Below are positions 1-13,563 of a stretch of DNA of 64,000 bases, piece after piece (the first letter of the stretch is position 1; each line of letters opens with the position of its first letter). The stretch comes from Acanthaster planci (Eukaryota > Echinodermata > Asteroidea > Valvatida > Acanthasteridae). Both the position numbers and the translations under genes were made by a program. Under the pieces are notes generated by a model that was not told the origin of the DNA, searched no databases, and saw nothing but the letters and a program-made list of their open reading frames with translations. The stretch is from positions 793,728-857,727 of the forward strand of contig NW_019091416.1 of the NCBI RefSeq assembly GCF_001949145.1. Reading direction: 5' to 3'.

Positions 1-291
1 TTCAGCAGGAAGTTGGCGGTTGCTTGAAACGTTGACTTTTTTCCACGTCTAATTAAAATTTTGCACTATTCTTGGAATTTACACGGCAGAAGTTCGATGT
101 TTGAAGCGGGCTCAAATGGGATGTGTGGATAATCACTATATCTTCTGTTGTCAACAGGGTGGTCCACTGTCAACTCAACTACATACAAAATTATTTGCCA
201 AATCAAAAGACATAGTACACATTGTAAAAAAAAAAAAAATACCGCAAACCAATTTTCCGTGCTTTGTCATTACCACTGCAGTCCGTGTCCC

Positions 292-3200
292 TTATATCAC
301 GTCGCTCTCGTTGTGCGACTCGTCTTCAAACACCGAGTCATCCTTAGACTGGATCCACACCTCCGGGGGTTCGGAAGACAGGCCACTGTCTCTCTTTGAC
401 TTGTACTGCAAATGGGAACATAATACCCAAGCTTACATTTGAGGGGGAATTTCAGTCCCTCCTAGAGTGGGAAGGGGAAGTGAAACCCTCCCTCAACATA
501 TCTTCGTAATGCTTATTTCCCCATGCCGAGCCTACAGGAGTACTTCCAGTAATGTCTTACGATCATTTTGACACCAAGTTTATCTGAGCTTTTGCAAAAT
601 GACTGTACTTACAATAACTTTTTACATTCATACCAAATTTCAAACAGATCAGATGAGAGACGGCCAAGATCTTGAAGGAGGGGCAGGATTAAAGTTTAAA
701 GCTCCCAGCTCTTTTAGGATTAATCCTTGAGGGACATTTTTGTAATATCAAGTAGATAGACTTGTTCTTTCTAACTTTGCCAAGTTTCACTTCACACACT
801 GAAAGCTTCCCTGTGTGTGCATGAGCACGACAAATTCAAATACTTCTGGGCTTCTAAGTATCAAAACTCTGACATTTTACAAGAATTGTACATATCAAAA
901 TAAAAAAAAATGGTGTCAAACTATGCTGAAGACCTCCCAGGCGGGGGGAGCCGAGCCCGGCCAGCTTCCCAGCTGGTCCGGCAACCCCCCCTGGCATCGA
1001 GGAAAGAGGAGGAGGGGCTGGGCATTAGAGGAAGTATATGACAATAAACATCTTAGGGTGAATATCAGACATGTTACAAAGTAGAATGACAACTTGTTGT
1101 AATGAGGTTACAACGGCACCCCCTCAAGCCAAGCCATGATGGAAGTCCAAGCATGTGATTTGAACCCTGACCATCATGGCGTGAAAGGGATTCTCTCCAA
1201 TGCCGACCCGATGGGGCAACCTCAGACTCTTACCCGTTGCAATTCCAGGTACTTCTCGTGCGTCTTGCCAGCCCAGGCTAGGAGCTCCAAGCCATCCGGC
1301 GGCATCTTGAGGCCGGCGGAGTTCCTGTTGCTCAGCAGATGCTGCACTCGACTCAGATCGCGGGCCACTGCCCTGTAACATCCAGGCAGGAAAACTTAAA
1401 TAGTGACAATTCAGATTGGGCAAATTGGGATTGGGCTCTCGGATGAGGGCCAAATTAGCAGAGGCTGCAACTTACAAGGGAGCCAAACAAGTAGAAACTG
1501 ATAATTCTTTTCCAGAGATAAAGGAGATTGCCCAACCTTAGCTCCATCTTTCAGCTCCATCTTAGGGCCTCAATTTCCGGAATTTAAGCCCCTGGGTTGA
1601 GACCCTTCAACTCAAAATGTAAGTAGTTCCAGTGTTGGCTTCAACATCAAAGTGTCTGATTTGACGTAAAACAGGAGCATTTACCTGTTCCAACAGTAAA
1701 TATGAAGAGTTGACGCCAAGATTTGTTTGGGGGGCGGGGGAAGCCCAGGTACATGTATACTTGTATGAAGTGTACTCACTTGTAGCCATGCACCCTGGGA
1801 TTGCCGTGTTTGGCATTCTTGATCCGTTCCTGGACATCCTTTTGCATCTCCAGGAAGGTGACGGCATGTGGTTGCAGCTCCCTCAACTGCTTCTCAAACC
1901 TCTCCCGCTTTTCTGCCTTTGACGGAGAGATGACGACGTTGTCAGCTGAGGCAGTATCACCATCTAGAAGGCGAAAAAACATCAACAAAATAGATCTGTG
2001 AATATCAGGGAAACTGCACATCAGGGAAACTGCACATCAGACAACTTTCTGCACATCTTATATGTTTCTCTGTGACTTCTTTCAGGGAAATACCCCAAGG
2101 AAAAAAACTGGTCAGAAGGAGAATTCTGGCTAAAGTGAAAAGGCTCACCGAGCAGATTAGAATCGCCTTTTTGTGGGCACCATTTTTTGCAGATATGCAA
2201 ACCATTTTCAAGCTGGCCAGCTGTTTTGTCGTTGGTTGACTCAGACAAAAACAGTTTTAGAATGGTTCAACAGTTTTAGCTTGTGAAAGCCAAATTCAAT
2301 TTAGGAGAGAATATGCATTCAGACCTACATGTAACCTATGTGAGCCAATGACAGGTTCACTGCAGATACATGAGCAGTACATAGGAAACAGCAAATTGTT
2401 AAAAAAAAAATTCAGGCAAAAGATTATTTTTAAAGCAGTCCTTGCAAATGCATCAATGTGTAACATTAATCCTATTTGATGTTCTTATTTTGCCATCTTC
2501 AAGGGCATTTTGCTGCTTATTGAGTTTTCGCACCAATGAAAATCTGCGCATTCTTGAGCAAAATTGTGATGCCATTTCAAGGAAAAATCTCAATATTTCA
2601 GTGATTTAAACATCAAGCTTTCCCAGATTTTTTTGTTTTGCTTTTTATACCTCCCTTTTTTCTAATTCATGGTTTCTGTTCGTGAAAGTAGGTACATGTA
2701 AGTACCATTTTCTCAACAACACTCTTAATGAAAGCTTGAGGTTCTAAAGTTAAATATAAAAACCGCATTGACGACGAGTGTCTTCCTAAAAATGACATCA
2801 CAGCAACAGCGCCCTCATTTGTGAGCAAAGGCAGAAAAAAATATCAAATGTTATCTTTAAAAAAAGTGCACCAAATCTGGTGCCAAGTAAAATTCAAGGC
2901 ACAGGTCCTTTAAGAGGGGCAAATCTATAAATATTTGAATGGCTACCGCTGTATAGGGTTCATGACAAAGAAAAATCTCCACCTTCTATATATAAGCTGT
3001 GCACAAAATGGGTCACAAACAGGTGAACCAAACAGTTACCCTAGGGTCTGCAATGGCAGCAAGGGGGCAGTGGTGTAATAATAACACTGTAGCATGATAT
3101 AATGTGTCTGGAAGCAGAGGTCATGACATGACACCCACCATGATACATGCCGTAAACTCACGTTGTTCCAGGTGTGACATCTGTTTATCAAATATGCATT

Positions 3201-4980
3201 TTATTGTAGTTGATCGTAAAATCATCCACTAGAACAGCGCACGTGTTGGGTTAAAACTGCCTCTCTTATATTTACAACTCTTGTGCCACAGCTACAGAGG
3301 CACCATATACAAAGTCAGACTTTGAAATAATCCTCCCTTGAACCAATGCACTGCAATACAGACTCTTGTCACACAATATGCCGTATCACAGTACTTCCTC
3401 ATATTGCCATCACTGGTATCGTAGTATATCATTGCACCCACTGGAGAGGCTTATTAACCAAGATATACCTGACTCAGCCCCGGTAGGGATATCTGTTGCT
3501 ATGTCGGCAACTGTGGCATCATAACGGACGGGCGCTAGGTCCGGGTTATGCGAAAATGAGGAGGTCCTGATGTACGGTTCCCTACTTCGTTCAAATTCAG
3601 GATGCTCAAACTCCAAATGGCCGAGACTAGACAAATGAAAGAAAAAATAAAATCAGGGTGATCATGTTATATGTGATCAAATTAACACTGAATTTTTGTT
3701 CAAACTAAAATCTTTAATTTTCAACCGATTGGGTTTTATACTCTTGAAAATATCACTACAATCCTATCCACTGTTGTTTCGTGATGAAATAAACTTCTGT
3801 TCAAACTGTACTGAACACGTAATGGTAGATCCCGTGTAAGGTGCAGAATAAAAAAAATTTCCAAATGCAGAGTATCCGTTTTGTGCAATAGTGTAACCAA
3901 ACAAACAAAGAACCCAACAAACAAACAAAACCTGAATATCCACAAACTTCTGCAAAAAAATAAATCGGACTGTATGAGAATGAACCCCCCCCCCAAAAAA
4001 AAACTCACTGCTTGCGTTTGTAGTTGAAACAGCACAGTCCGGCCACAATGACGATAATAACAAATACTACAGCACCGGCTACAATTAAACCTATCGCCAA
4101 ACCTGATAAGCCACCTGCAAATTGGGAAACAAGAAAGGGGCAAAGAATTTGTGACTTCCAATCACGTTGAAAAACAAAAAATCCCTGCAAAAATCAAATT
4201 TCTTACTTGAAACAAAAAAATAATTAAATCTCCTTTCTTTTCCAATTAATGACTTCTGCTGTTTGGATGTTAATCCATCGACTCAATTTACATCCTAGTT
4301 ATCCTAAATGTTGCACCAGACTCGCGACTACACTCACGTTATTTTGAACTGCACATGACAGCCACAATTACTTCAAGGGAGTAAAGGGTCTGATATTGCA
4401 GAATTCTGTGCAAGGAATCTACCCCTGATTTACTGTACAGAGTTGAATTTGGGATCATTCATTAAGCTCCCTAAATGCCCAGGACGTAACCGTGAAAGCA
4501 AGAAAAATCTTCAATAAGGCCTGGCTCTTTCCATGCTATAGTCATATTTTTACCTCCTTGTGGCTTGTAAAACTATGGCTGGCCATCAGTCCAAACGCAA
4601 AAGCGAATTTCAGCAAGCCTTAAAAATCTTTTTAAAAAATTAATAAATACACTAAAATCTTCACACCAAATACAATAAACACTACTACGAAAAGTAATAG
4701 GGCGAATGCACAGGTTGAGGTTAGATATGTCACTACAAAGCAAGATTGATATTTCTGCAAACTTAGGCTCTCCTTACCAATACAGGTAGGAGGCAATGCG
4801 ACAGCACTCTATAGTGCAGGTGCAAGCTATCAAGTCACTATAATAGGTGCAGACTGTATCCTAGATATATACTCCCTTGTTACAAGGGGGTAGGCCAGTC
4901 TTACCATTATTTCCCTGTGCCTCAACCCTCTCCAGACCAGACAGAAGTATTGCAACAATCCAAGCCACCACCCACTCCAT
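292..4980 (-). CDS. single-pass type I membrane protein, unrecognised family, 258 residues, six exons
   Basis: Coding exons on the minus strand are 4905-4980, 4009-4114, 3469-3626, 1780-1963, 1234-1372 and 292-405. All junctions are GT-AG and all phases agree, giving 777 coding bases including the stop TAA. Residues 1-21 form a signal peptide (MEWVVAWIVAILLSG...), followed by only about nine extracellular residues and a strong membrane segment at about 31-55 (GLIVAGAVVFVIIVIVAGL), then a YKRKH stop-transfer motif. The cytosolic part (about 200 residues) is charged. It includes a predicted coiled coil (EKRERFEKQLRELQ), a motif KMPPDGLELLAWAGKTHEK, and an acidic serine-rich tail (SVFEDESHNESDVI). 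The ATG follows an acceptor-like CAG at 5026-5028, so a 5' untranslated exon probably lies further upstream. I do not recognise the family. The exon structure and compact, non-random protein make the gene itself credible; the function is unknown. The 3' UTR runs off the left edge. Confidence 0.85.
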
Positions 4981-5025
4981 TCTACCAAGGGTTGTAGGTC
5001 AAATTCTTAAATAGGTCATTCTCTC
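4981..5025 (-). other. putative 5' untranslated part of the membrane-protein gene
   Basis: On the minus strand an acceptor (TATCAACTGCAG) lies immediately upstream of this stretch, which then runs into the ATG at 4980. This suggests that transcription begins in a further upstream exon that I could not place. Inference from a single acceptor-like site. Confidence 0.35.
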
Positions 5026-5881
5026 CTGCAGTTGATATCAAAACCTGAGCAAACACAAAGTGAACAGATTGACCCAACAACAAAACAAAATACATACAAA
5101 GTAACTTCAATTGAAGCAGGTCTCAGCTCTCAAAGAAAAAATTCACAAAGTTTAAACTACACAGAAATGCATATATTCGGGGAATGCGTGAAGGTACATA
5201 AATTTATAAGTTTGAATATGTTTTGTTGAGTTTTCAGCACTGTCATCATTTCTTGATGCAACTTGGTCCATTGTGCAAAATTTATATTTACATATTTGAG
5301 ATTGTTTGAGTTACAGCAAGATCCTCTCACAATGATAATCTTCAAATTCTCTAGTTTGTTGCTTTGTTTTGTGTTTCTTTTATATTCATAAATTTAACGA
5401 ATTTGTTGATAAATTGTCAAAATCTGCAACTTTATCCAAATGTATCAGCAATTTTTTGTAGGGTTGGGGACGGGAGGGAGGGGAAGGTTCAAGAAAATGG
5501 GTGCGGCTTTTTCGCTAGAGTTAGTGAGGATCTGATAAGAATTGAATGTACACCTGTCACATGAACATTGACATGGCATTTACTTATGCATTGGAGCACA
5601 CTCCCACTGATGGGACAGGTGTCATGCATCCAATGCACATGTACGTTTGTGTACTGGAATCAACAACAGTGTGGGCTCAAGGCCAGACAACATCAAACAC
5701 AAACCAGTCACAACAGACAGCCACAATCAACAAAAGGGGCAATGTGGCAAAATAGTGCATCTGCGTTAGAGCAGGAGAAGTGTCAAGGTCAGGGAACTGT
5801 GTAATATTTTCAGTGGTGATCCAACTACTTTGTAACCTTTTTCAGGTGTCCGTGCGGTTTGGAGGGGCCCGGTCGGTGAAA

Positions 5882-5903
5882 GTCACACACACACACACAC
5901 ACA
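5882..5903. repeat. (CA)n microsatellite
   Basis: About ten uninterrupted CA dinucleotides. This explains the cysteine-valine run in the overlapping minus-strand open frame, which is therefore not a gene. Confidence 0.9.
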
Positions 5904-6696
5904 TCATCTCGACACTATTTAGTTTGGGCAGCACTGTGGCACAATACATTTCAGATTCCCTTCTCAGTGGTTGTTTTTTAGACACTGCAGGTTTAAACCT
6001 CATGCAATGTTCGTTGACAAGCCGATGATCCAGTGGCCAGCACAAGGCACATTGCCATAGGCATGTGTGTGCACCAGCACATGTATTGTACATAGCACAA
6101 AGAATGAAAAGTGTGGCTTGATGAGCCTTGCACGCCACGGTAGAATACAGGGAGGTATGCTTGTGGGTACAACATGGAAACAGTCTCCGTTCAAACAGTG
6201 AACTCGTTCCTCTCCAGGAAGACAAACACAGCACACTGTTTGAAACTTGGACATCTTTTCTCACCACCAGTTCTTCTCAGAGCCAACAGTCCTTCCTAAA
6301 AAGAGACTGCTTTCATGATGTACCCCTAAACATAACTCTGTATAAACTATAATAAGTTTCTGATGTTAATGACAGACTAGCTCAACCAAGTAATTTGCAA
6401 GCCACATTCTTGCCACATGAAGTAGGATTTCATCAATTTGGCTCTAAACTCAAATGGGCACACCAATGGTGAAAAGGGGTTTCCCCTAAGTCTAAACCTT
6501 GCCCTACCAAGAGCAAAAGGCCAAGCTTTCAGACATGCATGTATACAGCTTCAACCATATGATTCTTAAATCCATTTACTGTAAAACACATCAGACAGTT
6601 GGACTTGTCAGCAACTGTCATTTGAATTGAAAGGATCTGTTCATACTAGAATAACAATTAGAATCCTCTCTTAGTGGAACATGTGGAACCTATTGT

Positions 6697-6763
6697 GAAC
6701 CCCAACAATCCTCAATCCTCCAATTTCAATATGAATTTTTACTCACACCCTGGGGGTTAAGGA
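6697..6763 (-). repeat. short TTAGGG-ended repeat, copy 1
   Basis: On the minus strand this reads TTAACCCCCAGGGTGTGAG..., then TTGGAGGATTGAGGATTG, then TTGGGGTT. It matches the better-preserved copies at 38188-38259 and 47318-47387 along its length, with scattered substitutions. Confidence 0.65.
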
Positions 6764-9601
6764 TATAAAGCAGTTTCTTTGACAGAGACTGGAGTCTGCA
6801 ACAAAAAGAAGTGAAGATTTGGATAACTCTCACGTTACAATCAGACGTTACAACATACATGTATACATCCCAATGTTCCTAGGATATACAGGTAGCCCAG
6901 TGCAGGTGTCAGTAGGATGCCAGAGGAGAAAGTTAGGGTATCAAAAAATATACACATGTACATCATCAGGACTTTTACTGTGTTGTTACAACTGTGAAAA
7001 AATGTTACCATACAGCATCATAACGTGAAACTCTCCAAAATGGTGATCTTGCTGGATCCTTGATATAAAATGCTCTCCCTGTGTCAAGCTTTCACAATGC
7101 ATATTCTGCATTCCATATTCACTGTTGCTGATTAAACCTGGACACTGCAGAAGACCCTATAACCCCAAATATCCTAACAGTGGGCTATAATCTTCGTGTA
7201 AGTCTCAGAACTGAAAAAGGGTGAGTCATACAGGCACCTCTGCTTCAGGAACAATTTTCAAAAAGGGCAAAGATCAGTTCTCACATAAGTGCAAAGTGCA
7301 TCTCCTATACATGTATATACAGTGTATTGCTCCAACTATAGCATTGGAATAGAACAAACTGTATTTGGATGATACCAACATTGTTTTGTTGCAACTTGCA
7401 GTTGGGCTGGCCCTGCAGCACTATTGTTGAGACGGCCCCAACTACATGTATTTATTGGAATAGATGCTATAGCCGGGGCATAACAGTAATTAGAATATGA
7501 AAAGGGAAAAAAAATGAGACGGATGGAGGAATGGAATAAGAAAGTCCTTTCCTAGTAGCTATGAACGGAACAAAAGGCACACCTTGGAATTTTGTTGATA
7601 TTTTACTCCTGTGGTAAATATAAAATAATGAAACCTTGCGGCCTCAAAAAGTCTAAATGGTAATTTCTTTACTTTAAGCAAAATCTAACAATGGTCCAAT
7701 GCAACATGGCTTGGCCCTGATCCAGAAAATCTGATTAACATCATTTGGTCTAACACATTCCCCTAAAAAGAGTTAAAAGTCAAATCTATCGGGCCCCAAC
7801 CCATATGCACTTACTCCAAAACCCTCCTGTACATGTAGACATGTGGTATGCTTTGGGGTCTACTGTTACTTCAAAGTTCCCTCAAAAAGTTTTCCATTAG
7901 TACATGTATGCCATTGCCAAGGCCTAATTAATGAAGCCCTAGCTAATCTGGAAGGGTGTAGGCACTACCAGAGTACTACCATAGTGACAGCTATTTATTG
8001 CACCACACTTGGTCTTCCTTACCAGGTTCATTCTTATCAATCATTTACTGAAAGTAGGGAGGAGGCCTACATATGTTTGTGATCAGTATTGCCCATGTCT
8101 GTGCCAAAGATCACCTCATCCACAGAGGGAATTAGCCTGTGAATAGTGCTACCCTGTCGCCTGATGAACTCAGGTGAGGGGGCCTGTTACAGCATATAAT
8201 GTAATAAGTTATCAACCATAGATTAGCTATCCTTTTGCAACATTTGGGGTGGATTTAATTTCCTAGCCTACCTATTTTAGTGTTTTTTAGATGACTGGCT
8301 TTTTACAATTTCCCAGAAAACAAAACTTCCCAGTTCAAGACCACATAACACGTCAACTTCAAACTTGACTTGATACAGGGGGATTACATGACTTCAGTCC
8401 TTATCCTAAGATTAACTACTCTGACATCATGACGAAATCCTTAGGATTTTGTATTTTTGTTTTTTTCATTTTCACTCCCTTTTTTCTTTCAGATTGAAAG
8501 CACGTACATTTATAAGCAGGCAGGGGTGCAGTTTAGGTCAAAACAGCAGTAATATTATTATGATGTGTCCCATGTACGTATTACGTGACATAATTGTAAA
8601 TTACGCTTATGCAGTTCTATATTTTGTGACACAACCTTGGGTGATTTAGCGGCGACACCAAGAAACATTTTTGAAATTTTCGTCTTTGGGAGTAATAGCA
8701 GAATACCCTGCCACTTGGAAATAGGATACACCTCTGAAATCATTGGTTTAGTGGTTATGTGGACACGAAGTAGAAAACCCCATAAAAACAGTGTGACGTT
8801 TTGACCTTGTGGTGGGCTATGGTACGAGGTGGATCATGCTGTGGGATAGTGGGGTACTCTGCAATTAAGCTCATCTTGGAATTTCTAACAAATTTCAAAT
8901 CAACGGATCATTCCCTTCACAGCAACATCTCTCTTGCTTAAACTTAAGCTAAAAAGGATCTCCAACCAAGAGGACTAATGGTTTCTGATGTCCCACGCCC
9001 CTCAACAGCTCACTTATCCTGTCTGTACCAGTATATTACGGTATGATATCATTCCCCAAACCAAAGTTTGGAGCAAGAGTAAAACTGTTACATTTTTGCT
9101 GTTAACTTGTTAATTAGTTGAACACTTACAGACAATACCTCATGTAGAAGTAGCATTTTACTATATTGGAAACTCCTGCTAAGAATCCTTTCAAAAGAAA
9201 CTAAAACACCACCTTCAACAGGGTTGTGCCAGAACAAACTAAAAATGCATTCACAGTTGCATACTCCATAGGTAGGATGAGCCTACTTCCAGTCTTCCAG
9301 TAAGATGTGAAAATTTAACCAAAAAGTGAAGTCGCAAAACACTCCAAAAATACATTTAGGCCTAGGTCCACCTGTTTACAAGCCTGTCACGACTGTCAGT
9401 GTTTATTGGTTGATTTGCGGTTATTAAGCCTGTTTTATTATCAGGTGGCATCACATTATCGGACGTCATCATCACATTCACAATGTCAGCCACGGAATAT
9501 GGCCCTTGCAGTTGCACTCCTACCGTGAAGACTTCCAACCACGGTCTAACCGGGTCAGCCGGTCCAATATTCCTCCATGGCCGGTCCTAACCTAGGACAG
9601 G

Positions 9602-9658
9602 ACAGGACCCGACGAATACTCCGTCGTATACGACGGAGGAGTATTCGTCGGGTCCTGT
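9602..9658. repeat. near-perfect 57-nt palindrome
   Basis: The left arm ACAGGACCCGACGAATACTC and the following CGTCGTA pair with the right arm, with only a 3-nt bulge (GAG) at 9638-9640. The centre is GTCGTATACGAC. It could form a long cruciform or hairpin. It lies inside an open frame (9577-9792), whose arginine-rich peptide is a by-product of the palindrome. Confidence 0.9.
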
Positions 9659-9899
9659 TTGCGGGTTTAATCCTAACATGGAGGCAGAAATACCCCCGGT
9701 TGAAGTTTGGTTCAACTCTGAGCCTGAGCTTACTTTATCGAGTTCATGACCACTCCATGGTCGAAGTCACACTAACGTCAGTTGCTGCATAAAAACTTAC
9801 CAGTTTCTTCGTTTAAAAAACCTCATGTACTGGATCTCGATCAATTACCAATACCCATAAACTGTTGAAACACGTCCCAGCAGCAAGAAGATAAGGATC

Positions 9900-10260
9900 A
9901 GTAACTACTAAACTGTCTCCGATTAGAGCGTTAACAGCACTGACCACGGCAAGCTAGCAAGCTGGCCGGCTGGAGCTAGTGGTCGTCCTAATAACTAAAG
10001 ACTGCATAGCGCGGCGCTATATATCTACAATCTTTGCTTATGACCTCAGACGAGGTCAAAAATTTAAATATTTCACAATTACATCTGTGGGGGACTCCTC
10101 GTTACACGCATGTTTTCGGGAAACTAGCCCAATCAAATTACAGGAAAATTGACACGCTTGGCCGGCCATGGCCGGCCACCCCATAACCAATGAAGATTCA
10201 GTCTTTTTACGCCATTTCCGTTGTAGATCTAGGCCGTTTTCCAATTCTCAACTTTGTCTC
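9900..10260. promoter_or_regulatory. GC-rich promoter-like patch
   Basis: Local CpG and GC content rise here, with the quasi-palindrome AGCGCGGCGCTATATAT at about 10008-10024 and GGCCGGCCATGGCCGGCC at about 10161-10178. It would be a plausible start region for the minus-strand membrane-protein gene, whose 5' exon has not been located. Evidence is compositional only. Confidence 0.3.
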
Positions 10261-10780
10261 CGTCTCAGGCTTCGTTCCAAAAACCAATCCCCGATTGCGG
10301 GCCTGAAGCGTTTGAATTACATTAGATTACTGTAAATTTTGGCTTTCTGGTGTCTTATTTGATGTTCTGTGGCACTTTTAGACTGATTACTGCACTTACA
10401 GCTTCAAAGTCAGCTAGTATAGTTGAAACCTGCGACGGAGTCAAAGTTGAGTATTGGAAAACGGCGCTAGAATCGCGAGAGGGCAGCAGATCATCAAAAA
10501 CACAGGCCCGAGATATACCACAGAATCGCCAGGTTTTTTCCCCAAATAAGAGATATTACTACGTATATTTATCTAAATTTTTTATACCTCGCCATTCCGT
10601 TTTTCCTTTTTTTTTACATTTTTTTTCTAAATGAGGTTACAAAAACAAACTGAACAAAAACCACGAGAAAAATTTCAATCCTGAAGCTTCACAATTTGCA
10701 AAAAACTAGTCATTCCAGATTACTGTTGCTAATGAAGCCAGAGGAAGTCCGTAAATCCCTTTTGAGCTGGGAAATAACTT

Positions 10781-10929
10781 GTCCAAGTAACTTGGACTCT
10801 ACAAATTGCCTTTTTAAACATCTGGACATGGTCGGGTATGTGTCTAAATCCTGAATCCAGATCTAAAAAAGCTTCAGGATTTAAATCCTAATCTAAAAAG
10901 GCAATTTCTAGAGTCCAAGTTCCTTGGAC
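10781..10929. mobile_element. MITE-like foldback, GTCCAAG family, copy 1
   Basis: Inverted ends begin GTCCAAGTAACTTGGAC, followed by TCTACAAATTGCCTTTTTA. The right end is the reverse complement with three or four changes. Related copies lie at 34958-35294 and 36401-36572. No coding capacity. Confidence 0.8.
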
Positions 10930-11264
10930 CAGGAAATAGCAAAATCCCTCTGCGAGGTAATGGCTGCGAATGCTTTGATTGGCAGCTCCCATGTACCTGA
11001 TCTTCCTTTCCTGATTTCATAATGTTTAATACTTACTCCTTGACCATGCTTACTTACAAACAATACCTTTTTGTGCGGAAACTGACTCAAAACGTACTTT
11101 CTTATAGCAGAGCCTTTTCACCAATCGAAAATAGCATTAATTGCACAAAAAATGAAAAAATAAACAAACACGCACAAGTGTGTATTTGCTTGCAACTGGG
11201 GACCCCCTATTGTTCCTCTTTTGTTTGTACTTTAACTTTTTTAGAAGACCACCCATATGTTTTG

Positions 11265-11265
11265 N
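11265..11265. other. single ambiguous base
   Basis: One N in otherwise called sequence, giving an X in two overlapping chance open frames. Confidence 0.95.
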
Positions 11266-12671
11266 TCCTCTATTGTTCAGGGTCCCCAAATGCATGCAGA
11301 AACAAACTCACACCTACCCTCCCCCCAAAAAAGCACACCCAACCAACTTGCCAACAACTGAATGGAATATGGAGACACATGCCATTTGAAAGAGCCAAAT
11401 TCTCTCATGCTCATGATGTGCAATTTAACCCTGTCTTTGCTAATGTTCTTAAAATAATTCTAGTTAATAACTCACACTAACTTTGTAATGATTTCGATAC
11501 CAATTAAGTCAATAAAAGGTAAATGAAAAATTGAAGCTTTCATACCCAAATAGTACAATTTCAGGAAAGTGAAAAGAACACAACGAAACTGCACTCTAAA
11601 CCATGCAAATCTTCCAATATCAGCCAGGGTTAACAATTACAATCTCTATGCTCTCTTTGCATGCTCTACAGAGCCTTAAACTGGCAGCTTGAACAATCAC
11701 GTCAGAATCGTGTTAACGCAGCTTTTTGAAATATTGTCCAATTGCATTGTATAAGAACTAAAGCAGCACATGCAAAATTGCTAAGCAACACACAAGCGAA
11801 CCACTGAACCAGCTATATTTCGTGTGTAAAACTGCCAAATCGAGGCTCTGCATGCCTATGGCAGCAGCATGCAAAGAGTGAATAGAAAAAGTCTGATGGA
11901 CTAAATAAAAAAAAACAACAAAAAAAAACACCTTTGACTCAGCTTCAATTAAACCGGGGCAAGCAAAGAAAATATGTAATATGCATTTTTTCAACAAAAA
12001 TACATTTGTCCTTAATCCATTTGTGAACTAAGAAGGGCCCTCTGAGAAACTGGTATGTTGTCCCAATTTCACAGCACAATTCAACAAACTTTTTCAAGCA
12101 AACAAACACCCACACAGCAATGAGGTTGCAAACCTCACAGGCAATGTTTAAAATAAAGAAAAAAAATGCAAAACATGAATTAAAATAAGGCCACAAAGGG
12201 CAATTAAACCTCAAAACAATTCTGTTCACTGTCTAAGACAGAAGAAACATCAGAGTTCAAACAGTTTCGAAGGTTGTATGCCAGAAAGGGGCTTTTATCT
12301 GTTAATTTTCAGTTTTTAGCTGGTGTGTTTCTTTTCTGATTTCGACTCATTTTGACTTGACGCAGTACACAGTAAAATTGGCAATAAATTAACAGGGTGA
12401 TACAAACCATTTAAAAAATGCCCAACATAAACCAATGGACATGATGCTGATAAAGAGCAATGCCCTGTCTTAAAATTGACCTTGACGCATGATCCTAAAC
12501 AGTACTGCTTCACATAAAAGTACAAATATTAGTGAATGGAATCCTTGCAAACAACACTCAACTTATACACTGCATTTGTTATGTCACATGCACAGTCAAC
12601 ACTGTACATCCAATGAGACAGTGGTCTACTCCTTTTGCAATTCAAATATCTATATACCAGGTACGCTTTCC

Positions 12672-12752
12672 TTGTCAGTATGTGGTTAAGACGTCTGCAC
12701 TAGTAAGCAGGAGGTCGTGGGTTCGAGTCCCACCCGAGTACGCTTGTTTTTT
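12672..12752 (+). repeat. tRNA-derived SINE-like unit
   Basis: An A-box-like TGTGGTTAAGACG and a clear B-box GGTTCGAGTCC (12720-12730) are spaced as in a tRNA. A CTGC/GCAG arm surrounds an eight-base loop that contains CTAGTAA. A T-run follows at about 12747. The 5' end does not pair with the 3' acceptor strand and the anticodon loop has eight bases, so this is a SINE head or tRNA pseudogene and not a working tRNA. Confidence 0.6.
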
Positions 12753-13563
12753 TTCACAAGCCTTCGGGGGCATACACTGAGCATACAGTGTTAAAATGCA
12801 CGTCGGGAAGGGCAAAAAACTCCAAAATTAATTCATCAGTACGTAATACTATCAATTCTCTGGACATAAGACCCTGTTGCTAAATCGCACTATTTTAGGA
12901 CAAGTTCCCATTCATATGTTTTGACTCATTCAGTTACTAATCCTCAGAGCTTCAGACATCAGTGGAAGATCACAGGATTCACAGCAAGTTCTTGCAGACT
13001 TACGCCGTACCAGTATACAAATATATAAATGGTTGAGAAAGGCACACAGCCTGCACAGTGTCACTAAAAGCAATGTTTTTTAATTCTTCCATTCCCACAG
13101 GGCCACTATTTGCCCTGAAACGCTTGCACCAATTCCTGTGTGCCAGTAAGTGAAACTTGGCAGGTAGTTGCTGGAATAAGACACGTTCATATTTACATAA
13201 TACTACAAGAGTAAAGAACTTTTGAGAGTGTAACTAATATTTATTAAAAAAAACTTGAAAATAGGTTGTCAACTTTTTACAAATGCTAGAACAAATCCCT
13301 GCAATCTGATTGCGGGGTTGTCAATCTATGCCATTTGAATTATTTGTCCAAATGCATGGCACGGCTGTACTGCCATATTAGAAGTTTCATCGAAGGTACA
13401 AAGAAGATTTAAGGTCACAAGAAATTTTTGACCACTCGGATCATACAGAGATTTACATGTATTCACATGATGCCAAGATTTATTTTACACTAACTCAGGT
13501 GTTGTATAAAACTAGCAACAAATGTTTCACATTGTTAAATTGGAAGGAATTATTTCATTCTGT

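Noticed and set aside
5842-6267. 141-codon minus-strand frame
   Set aside because: Includes a (CA)n tract, has no splice support and no domain.
9577-9792. Arginine-rich 71-codon open frame
   Set aside because: Arises from the palindrome at 9602-9658.
12672-12752. Possible functional tRNA gene with a CTAGTAA-containing loop
   Set aside because: The anticodon loop is eight bases and the acceptor stem does not pair, so it is a SINE or tRNA pseudogene.
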